A stretch of 64,000 bases of DNA from Agelas oroides. Lineage: Eukaryota > Porifera > Demospongiae > Agelasida > Agelasidae. Within the stretch, counting starts at the first letter, position 1. Each line of letters begins with the position of its first letter. The stretch is from contig OX422192.1 of the NCBI GenBank assembly GCA_949130485.1, positions 7,851,085 to 7,915,084 on the forward strand, given 5' to 3'. The position numbers and the translations under genes were made by a program. The notes under the pieces are model-generated. The model saw only the letters and a list, made by a program, of their open reading frames with translations, was not told the origin of the DNA and searched no databases. Below are positions 59,301 to 64,000 of the stretch, in pieces.

Positions 59301-60115
59301 ATCTACAGCGAGCCAAGGAAGAAGGTTAGATTTTTGTTAAATGTGCAGCTGTTATGCTATCTGGACATGATAAAGTACTTCACAGTTACCATTTAGGATT
59401 GGAAGTTATATTTCTTGCATGAACAGCAAGTACTCTGGTGTGTGGATGAACGTAACTTTGGCATCCTTCTTACCCAGAGTTTGCAGCTGGTGTGGAACTT
59501 GATTCCCAGTCCAAAAAATACAGAGATCTGTCCAAAAAATTTAAGAAAGATTGGGCTAAGGAAAAAGGCCAATGCCCTTCCATCATTACAATTGTGAAGA
59601 TAATCAACCCCATGGTGTTGGAGAGATTTGAAAGCTATCGTAGCAAATTTTCTTCTTACCGAGGCATTGAACGGCATTACCATGGTACAACATTATGCTG
59701 TGACATTGCCAACTATGCAGAGTTGTGCGATGATCCAAACTGTGGAGCTTGTGGAATTGCCAAGAGAGGATTTGATCCTCAGAGAATCAACCTTAGTGCA
59801 TGGCAAAGATTTGGCAATGGATTCTACTTTGCTCCCAACTCTTCAAAGTCGTACGACTACGCAGCTGGTAACAGATTCGGTGCCACAGTTAGAGATAAGA
59901 ACACCCGTTACAATGCAGTTCTTGTGTGCGACATTGCACCTGGTAGAAAGTATGACATTCGATACCACACCCCTCAACTTGCCACACCCCCACCTGGCTA
60001 CCACTCATTTTATGGGAAAAGTAAAGGCATCATGGGAAAGGGAGAACTGAACTATGATGAGCTTGTTATTTTCAATCACGAAGCCATCTGGCCACGTTAC
60101 ATAATCTTTTGCTGA
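41292..60115 (+). CDS. Giant FN3x22 - Cys/His x2 - PARP-like ADP-ribosyltransferase gene (2,630 aa predicted)
   Basis: Exons: 41292-41319 (candidate start), FN3 exons 41754-42056, 42441-42743, 43257-43556, 45013-45309, 45583-45987, 46413-46718, 46992-47324, 47669-47968, 48919-49236, 49687-49992, 50466-50771, 51045-51377, 51722-52021, 52972-53289, 53740-54045, 54502-54924, 55516-55821, 56279-56581, 56980-57282, 57378-57692, 57832-58134, 58498-58812; Cys/His modules 58998-59102 and 59205-59324; PARP-like 59478-60115. Every intron is phase 1 and every FN3 exon is a multiple of three. FN3 marks repeat: PGPVQNL, SVTLSWDPP, YDIRFK, STTS, GLxPLTTYxFxVRA, then YxG at the donor. An AATAAA signal is at 60396. 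No signal peptide is visible with the candidate start, which would mean a cytosolic protein; if the true start is elsewhere this fails. FN3 part and C-terminus firm, start weak. Confidence 0.85.
42756..43138. mobile_element. ATCACCATA palindromic element, inverted full copy
   Basis: A reverse-complement relative of 8744-9098, including the inner palindrome, TTTTATCATACGAACCTTTG and the three CATGACTTGTAGTA-like repeats. It lies between FN3 exons 2 and 3 and starts about 13 bp after the FN3-2 donor. Confidence 0.82.
43557..45012. other. Large intron between FN3 exons 3 and 4
   Basis: Contains a foldback at 44213-44449 (TACACTATAAAAACAAAATT and its mirror ending TTTTGCAGTGTA, inner arms GGTTACTACAATTGCGTGAC / GTCACGTAATTGTAGTAACC). 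The rest is unassigned. At 1.46 kb it is the longest intron of the FN3 array. Confidence 0.6.
45583..45987 (+). CDS. FN3 exon 5 with about 34-residue internal insertion
   Basis: At 405 nt this exon is longer than the usual 297-333 nt. The FN3 framework is normal up to TTSIVLTSGP and resumes at IVFTKGPGLVPLAVSFFEVRA; the added segment includes SPESDKPTPQETQDDLFNL. The repeated SIVLTSGP / TIVFTKGP flanks suggest an in-frame partial duplication or slipped insertion in the E-F loop. Splice sites and phase are intact, so the domain probably carries a polar loop. Confidence 0.8.
48028..48263. mobile_element. CAAGAGCGCAT foldback element, end-truncated
   Basis: Lacks the outermost CAAGAGCG on the left but keeps TACATAAGAACAGGCGGC, the CCGTACTGAAAATAGAACAC core and the right end TTATGCACTCTTG. 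It is duplicated at 52081-52316. Confidence 0.8.
48613..48865. mobile_element. CAAGAGCGCAT foldback element, complete
   Basis: 253 bp with both ends, flanked by CCCGTAG and CCCATAG (a 7-bp target duplication with one change). It lies 53 bp before an FN3 exon. It is duplicated at 52666-52918. Confidence 0.87.
50450..54502 (+). repeat. Tandem segmental duplication, copy 2
   Basis: Second copy of the 4,053-bp unit, with FN3 exons 50466, 51045, 51722, 52972 and 53740. Identity ends at 54502-54503, inside the first bases of the composite exon. The CT shared at the breakpoints points to end-joining or template switching. The exons remain in phase, so the gene gains five FN3 domains without a frame break. 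Confidence 0.95.
54502..54924 (+). CDS. Composite FN3 exon (fusion of about one and a half FN3 domains)
   Basis: This 423-nt exon begins as an ordinary FN3 (PGPVRNLTAAVDPYKPYVML, then KWDPPANSEA). It jumps to DQEISRECNTVPVVTSVG, resembling the end of another FN3 exon (HDISRECKTVSTFVG at 57250-57282), then restarts as HMPSVTLNWDQTAHAGY and runs to a normal end. The middle of the first domain and the intron plus first strand of the second are missing. The frame is open. Confidence 0.85.
54970..55400. repeat. Dispersed repeat (GTGGCGTAGCC / CCCCCAGACTCCCCTAG)
   Basis: Sequence of the type AGTGGCGTAGCCAAGGTGTG followed by GGGGGGGCGTGCCCCCAGAC. Related pieces lie at 39085-39180 and 63460-63620. 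It occupies the intron after the composite FN3 exon. Confidence 0.55.
56617..56860. mobile_element. CAAGAGCGCAT foldback element, core inverted
   Basis: 244 bp with both ends; ACCTAT flanks it on both sides (6 bp). The core (GGTGTTCTATTTTTAGTACGG) is in the opposite orientation to the copies at 14486 and 48613, consistent with a palindromic element. Confidence 0.85.
58998..59324 (+). CDS. Two Cys/His modules before the PARP-like domain
   Basis: Exon 58998-59102 encodes DWNYQCRLPSC and NDFCCKEH, a C-x4-C-x15-C-x3-H pattern. Exon 59205-59324 encodes DLYCLYGDYPGC and ADFCEMHLQRAKEE, a C-x7-C-x16-C-x2-H pattern. Both modules, with the same spacing logic, are in the minus-strand paralogue (35866-35762, 34465-34358). 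Each has the three-Cys, one-His set of a small zinc site; zinc binding is inferred. I recall similar modules before PARP-like domains in some fungal proteins. Confidence 0.75.
59478..60115 (+). CDS. PARP-like catalytic exon of the giant gene
   Basis: It opens FAAGVELDSQSKKYRDL after a CCCAG acceptor and ends YIIFC-stop. The triad residues are in HYHGTTLCC, GNGFYFAPNSSKSYDYA and YDELVIFNHEAIW. The Cys cluster CDDPNCGACGIAKRGFD is kept. It differs from the paralogue at 33344-33984 by scattered substitutions with no frameshift, so both appear to be under constraint. Confidence 0.85.
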
Positions 60116-60395
60116 ATCTATATGTTTATACTGTTCGATAATGTGAATATATATGTCCAACTTACATATAATAGTTATAGCGTAGTGTTTCTTTAAACTT
60201 GAATTTATTCATGCTTATAGCAGGGATTATCATATACTTCAGAACATTAGAATGTGTGTCATTGCTCTGTTATTTAGTGAAACTTTCGGAACGTTAATTG
60301 AGATGCACTGTGAAGAAACGTTCGTTGTTGCTATATGGATTGTATTCGTATACATCTGTCTTTAAGGGCTCATATTCTCTTGTTGGTGTTTCCGA

Positions 60396-60401
60396 AATAA
60401 A
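60396..60401 (+). terminator. Polyadenylation signal AATAAA of the giant FN3-PARP gene
   Basis: A canonical AATAAA lies 281 bases after the stop codon, in AT-rich DNA with no other gene nearby. No nearer AATAAA was seen between 60115 and 60396. Confidence 0.6.
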
Positions 60402-60886
60402 CAACTCGCAGTACCTATTCCACTAGTCTGGAGTTGGTCAACTGAAGATGACACACTGCAGTACAAATCAGGATCAAACCTATATACATGGTCCAGGCAG
60501 AGCTAACTGTACGGTCTGCATGTGCACATATGTTTGCACTTTTGCTTAAACTACCTGTTGCACAAATGACTGACCAATTAATTGGAGTAGGCAGGATCAC
60601 CACCTGCACATCCACACTGGATGTCAGCTAGCTGCTCCTTTGTCCATTCACCAGGCACCTCTGACGTCAATTGCTGCAAAGGTCGTGTTACATAAGCAAC
60701 AGGCAAGATCTCTCCCTCCTGGTAGGACCTACAGCAGCCTGCATATTCAAAATCCTCACTGCACGCAGCTGGAGCATTAAATCACTCGGAGATTTGCAGC
60801 GAGATGACTCCACTTGTGCATGCACACTAATAATTAGTAGGTATGTACGTGCACTCATGGATTTTTTGTCCTGGATCATTTTTTTC

Positions 60887-61774
60887 TTCTTCTTTCCACT
60901 TAGGGTGCTAGGCCCACTGTTGTTTCTTCTCTACATAAAGTTATTGGAGGAAGTCCCCTTGTCTGCAGGTACTAAATTTGTACTGTATGCTGATGACGTA
61001 CTGGTGTATAAACCTATAGCTATCTGTTCACTCAATGATCACCACCTATTTCAATCTGACTTGAATGCAATTTCTACCTGGCTTGCTCAGAATTGTATGA
61101 CTCTTAATGCAGCAAAGTGTAAACATATGTTAATCAGCAGGCAAAGGTCCAGCCTTGTTTCCATCATGCCCTCAATTTTCATTGGTTCACCTGATGCTAC
61201 TATGGAGAAAGTTACTAGCATGAAATATTTATATGGGAGTCCACATATCCTCTGACTTGTCATGGTCTGTTCATATTGACATAATTACATCTAAGGCAAG
61301 GAGAACACTTGGCTTTGTTTACAGGAAATTCTACAGATATGTGAACTCTTCAGTACTAACCAACTGTATACCATCTTGGTTCGCCCCATGCTTGAATGTT
61401 GTTGTGCTGTGTGGGACCCGCATCTCCAAAAAGACTTTGATAAACTTGAGCCCGTACAAAGACTTGCGTGCAAAATCTGCACCAAGAATTGGTCTGCGTC
61501 TCACAGTGACCAACTTCACGCTCTTAACCTTCCTACTACTCGTGATCGCAGACTATTCCTCAAGCTCTGCACAATGTACAAGATTCTTAACAAGACCTTC
61601 TCCTTCCCTGAAAACATAATCAACCTCAGGTCAAGGTTTCAAACCCACCCCATGTCTACTCACCATGTGTCCACAAACACATTGTATACACTAACACAAA
61701 CTCTTTTGACAAACGTGATGATAGGGGGGAGGCCATTCCATAGAGTTGAGGTACTTGGGACAAAGGAATTTTAA
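60887..61774 (+). pseudogene. Non-LTR retrotransposon reverse transcriptase fragment, frameshifted
   Basis: Reading across frames gives GPLLFLLYI, the catalytic YADDVLVYK, LNAAKCKHMLISR, GVHISSDLSWSVHI, RPMLECCCAVWDP and KLEPVQRLACKI, the order of the palm-to-thumb part of a CR1/L2/jockey-type reverse transcriptase. The frame shifts near 61232 and again near 61375, and everything 5' of the GxVLGPLL motif is missing. It is a 5'-truncated dead copy downstream of the FN3-PARP gene. Confidence 0.8.
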
Positions 61775-62048
61775 GAACTACTTAAACATTGATGTTTTGC
61801 TAAGTAGACGCACTTGTAGTTATCAGCAATTTTTTATGCTAAATGTGCATCTTATGCCATTAACATGAAAAAGAAATTAGGGTGTAATTAGGCTAACCAC
61901 ACCCCAAGTGGAAAGAAAACTGTGACTTGAATCATAGCTTGAATGCAGGTGGATAAGCAAAATCATTAAGCTAACCCACTGCACATATTGTGGAAGCCTA
62001 TACATAGCTACAATTGTGGAACAGGGAATCAAATCCAGTTAATCAGCC

Positions 62049-62114
62049 GGTATGTGTGTGTGTATGTGTGTGTGTTTGTGTATGTGTTTGTGTGTGTGTG
62101 TGCATGTGTGTGTG

Positions 62115-62150
<36 letters not shown>
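62049..62150. repeat. (TG)n microsatellite
   Basis: TGTG repeats with TATG/TTTG interruptions, lying between the two retrotransposon fragments. Frames across it are artefacts. Confidence 0.95.
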
Positions 62151-62151
<1 letters not shown>

Positions 62152-62229
62152 AGGGTTGTAGTAATTGAAATCTGGCATGGTTTTATTAATTACTTGAGCC
62201 TGAATCGTCACTTAATACAGTTCAGCAGT

Positions 62230-62579
62230 TTGGATTACGGATCTGTACAAGGCACTGGAATTCGAGCTACCAAGACTTACTAGATATCTTCCAGTTACCC
62301 TCACTGGAGAATCGGAGGCTTTTCTTGTCACTGTCAACTTTTTTAAAGATTATTCATAATCTCATTTACTTCCCAGTCAATTCTCACCCAACACCCCTCT
62401 CATCCTCTTTAAGGTGTAATCATGATCAACAATATAGTATTCCTTTTGCACGCACAAATCACTTTAAATACTCATTTTTACCTAATTCTATCTCTCTATG
62501 GAATAATTTACCTTTAGAAGCTGTTAATTGTACCACTCTCCCTATGTTTAAGTATTATACTCTGCCACTCTTTCTGTAA
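62230..62579 (+). pseudogene. Second non-LTR retrotransposon 3' fragment
   Basis: The frame 62325-62579 encodes HFKYSFLPNSISLWNNLP and ends PMFKYYTLPLFL, the usual C-terminus of CR1/L2-like elements. Just upstream ELPRLTRYLP reads in another frame. It could be the displaced tail of the copy at 60887-61774 or another insertion; a TG microsatellite separates them. Confidence 0.6.
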
Positions 62580-64000
62580 TGTAATAATATTACTTTGGGT
62601 ACACTGTTATATTTGCAGTTGGCTATTTGTGTATCCATTGCACTTATGCATAAATTTTCATAGAAAAAAAAAATACCAAGGTTGCTTACAAGTAATGATT
62701 ACAATTACAGAAAAATGACAAAATTACAAATTACATTGTTAAATTACAGGTCGAAGTAGTCATGAATTGGTTTTAATGTAAATGTGTTTGAAAACCTGTA
62801 ATCATTACGTAGTCATTACATTTGGTTTTTCAACCCTGGTGTGTGTGTGTTGTAATTGCACAATCTAACTCTACCAAAAAGCATAGCCATTTGCACTGCA
62901 TGTAAAGTGATGCTAAAATGCCTACTCAGGATGCCTGTGGGGATGCTAATTGGTGATGGTTGAAGCCACATACAGACAAGATAATAAACAAAGCCAGCCA
63001 ACTTACATATGGCTATAGCGCAGCCTTGTTCCCAGGCCCCGCCCAGCTTTCCGTCGCTTGCCCGCATGCAGTACAGAGAAAGCTGGGTGGGGCCTGGGAA
63101 GCGTGATTTGACAAGGCTGGGCAGAAGATCGATGTGCTCAGACGATCGGACACTCAAACGCGGAGAGAAACTGCGTAAACACTCGGTGATACCGCGAGAC
63201 TGTTGACGCTAGAAGCGATAAAATGACCGTCCGAGAAAAATCAATCTCGGATAAATTTTCAGACATCATTGTCTGTGCCTTCCCTGAAGCTGCTTTTGGA
63301 GAGATTTTAACATCGATACGATGCCCCAAGACCCCTCCAATTTGCAATCAATTTTCGTCGCGGTAGCTGCTTTGAATACTCGGGGGCGCGGGTGAACATG
63401 GACCAGTTTCATCCGATCAATAATCGGACGGTGAAATTTGTCGTTTCTTGTTGTGTCAGGCCCATAGCCAGGATTTGTAGGAGGGGGGTTATATGGGTGT
63501 CTGATTTGTATGTATGCGTGCATAAGCATGCAAGACTAGGGGGATCTGGGGGCATGCTCCCCCAGGAAATTTTTAGAAATTAGATGCTCTGAGATTGCTT
63601 CTGAGGCTATTTTGGGACAGAAGCAGAGCCGTAGTAGGTACGTGGCTCGCGGAGTATTCTTGGCTGTCCATGTATGCATTTGCTAAGCCAGCTGACTTCG
63701 AATTTCCACAAGAGAAGGTACTAAGTTTGGCAGAACAGCAGGTGGAGTGACACCACTAGAAGGACAACTCTCGAGCGCCTGAACTAGCGATTTATTTACG
63801 CACGTATTTACGCGCGTCCTTTCACCGCAGCGGTGTAAACAGCTTACGCGCGTTCCGCGCTGGTCCTCCATGAACAAACTCGCATAGCTGCAACCATAGA
63901 TAATAGATTTCCCGCTCTATTATCTATGCTGCAACCAGACACGTTTGGACAGCGGTGATTCTCAAAAGCAGCGAGACTAGTGGACCACTTTCAAACGGTA
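62580..64000. other. Gene-free repeat-rich end of window
   Basis: Holds a TTCCCAGGCCCCGCCCAGC foldback (63019-63102), a GGGGGGATCTGGGGGCATGC, CCCCCAGGAAATTT dispersed repeat (63475-63620) and unassigned DNA. Frames of 60-113 codons show no recognisable domain. Confidence 0.5.

Noticed and set aside
61233-61619. Intact reverse transcriptase gene
   Set aside because: RT motifs are spread over three frames and the 5' half is missing, so it is a pseudogene fragment.

Overview
The window is eukaryotic and animal. Coding exons are short, bounded by GT/AG sites and keep phase; introns and intergenic DNA are packed with minisatellites, microsatellites and small palindromic transposons; the gene families (germinal-centre kinase, Death domain, FN3 arrays) are metazoan. 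A sponge or another early-branching marine invertebrate fits best, but this rests on gene style and is not proven.

Layout. (1) About 1.1-26.1 kb, minus strand: a MAP4K3/MAP4K5-type kinase gene. I could join 15 coding exons in phase (524 codons): complete kinase domain, acidic/proline-rich linker with SH3-ligand motifs, and the first residues of the CNH domain. The rest of CNH lies beyond base 1. A strong acceptor just upstream of the start codon shows a 5' UTR intron; a candidate non-coding first exon is near 30.5 kb. (2) 31.0-32.1 kb, plus strand: a single-exon gene for a Death domain, a transmembrane helix and a C-terminal lysozyme/transglycosylase-like domain. (3) 33.3-38.5 kb, minus strand: a short gene encoding two FN3 domains, two Cys/His zinc-type modules and a PARP-like ADP-ribosyltransferase domain. 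(4) 41.3-60.1 kb, plus strand: a giant paralogue of (3) with 22 FN3 exons, the same two Cys/His modules and the same PARP-like domain, predicted 2,630 residues. Genes (3) and (4) are divergent. Five FN3 exons of (4) lie in a perfect 4,053-bp tandem duplication (46.4-54.5 kb). (5) 60.9-62.6 kb: two broken non-LTR retrotransposon 3' ends. (6) 62.6-64 kb: repeat-derived DNA without a recognisable gene.

Mobile DNA. Several palindromic (foldback) families recur. One begins TAGCCTCGTTCCCAGGCC and has clean 9-bp target duplications at four sites. One begins CAAGAGCGCAT and has 7-bp duplications at two sites, including a 30-bp minimal copy. One is a longer foldback beginning GTGGCAGTCCCGGGTAGAA; one copy of it is interrupted by a 652-bp TTAA-flanked element. 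Minisatellites with units of 41, 46, 49 and 99 bp lie in the MAP4K introns.

How the genes may relate. A Death-domain membrane protein with a lysozyme-like outer part sits next to two FN3-PARP genes. An innate-immune or self-recognition locus is an attractive reading, but it is inference. What the sequence shows directly is the domain order, the matched splice phases, the paralogy and the recent duplication.
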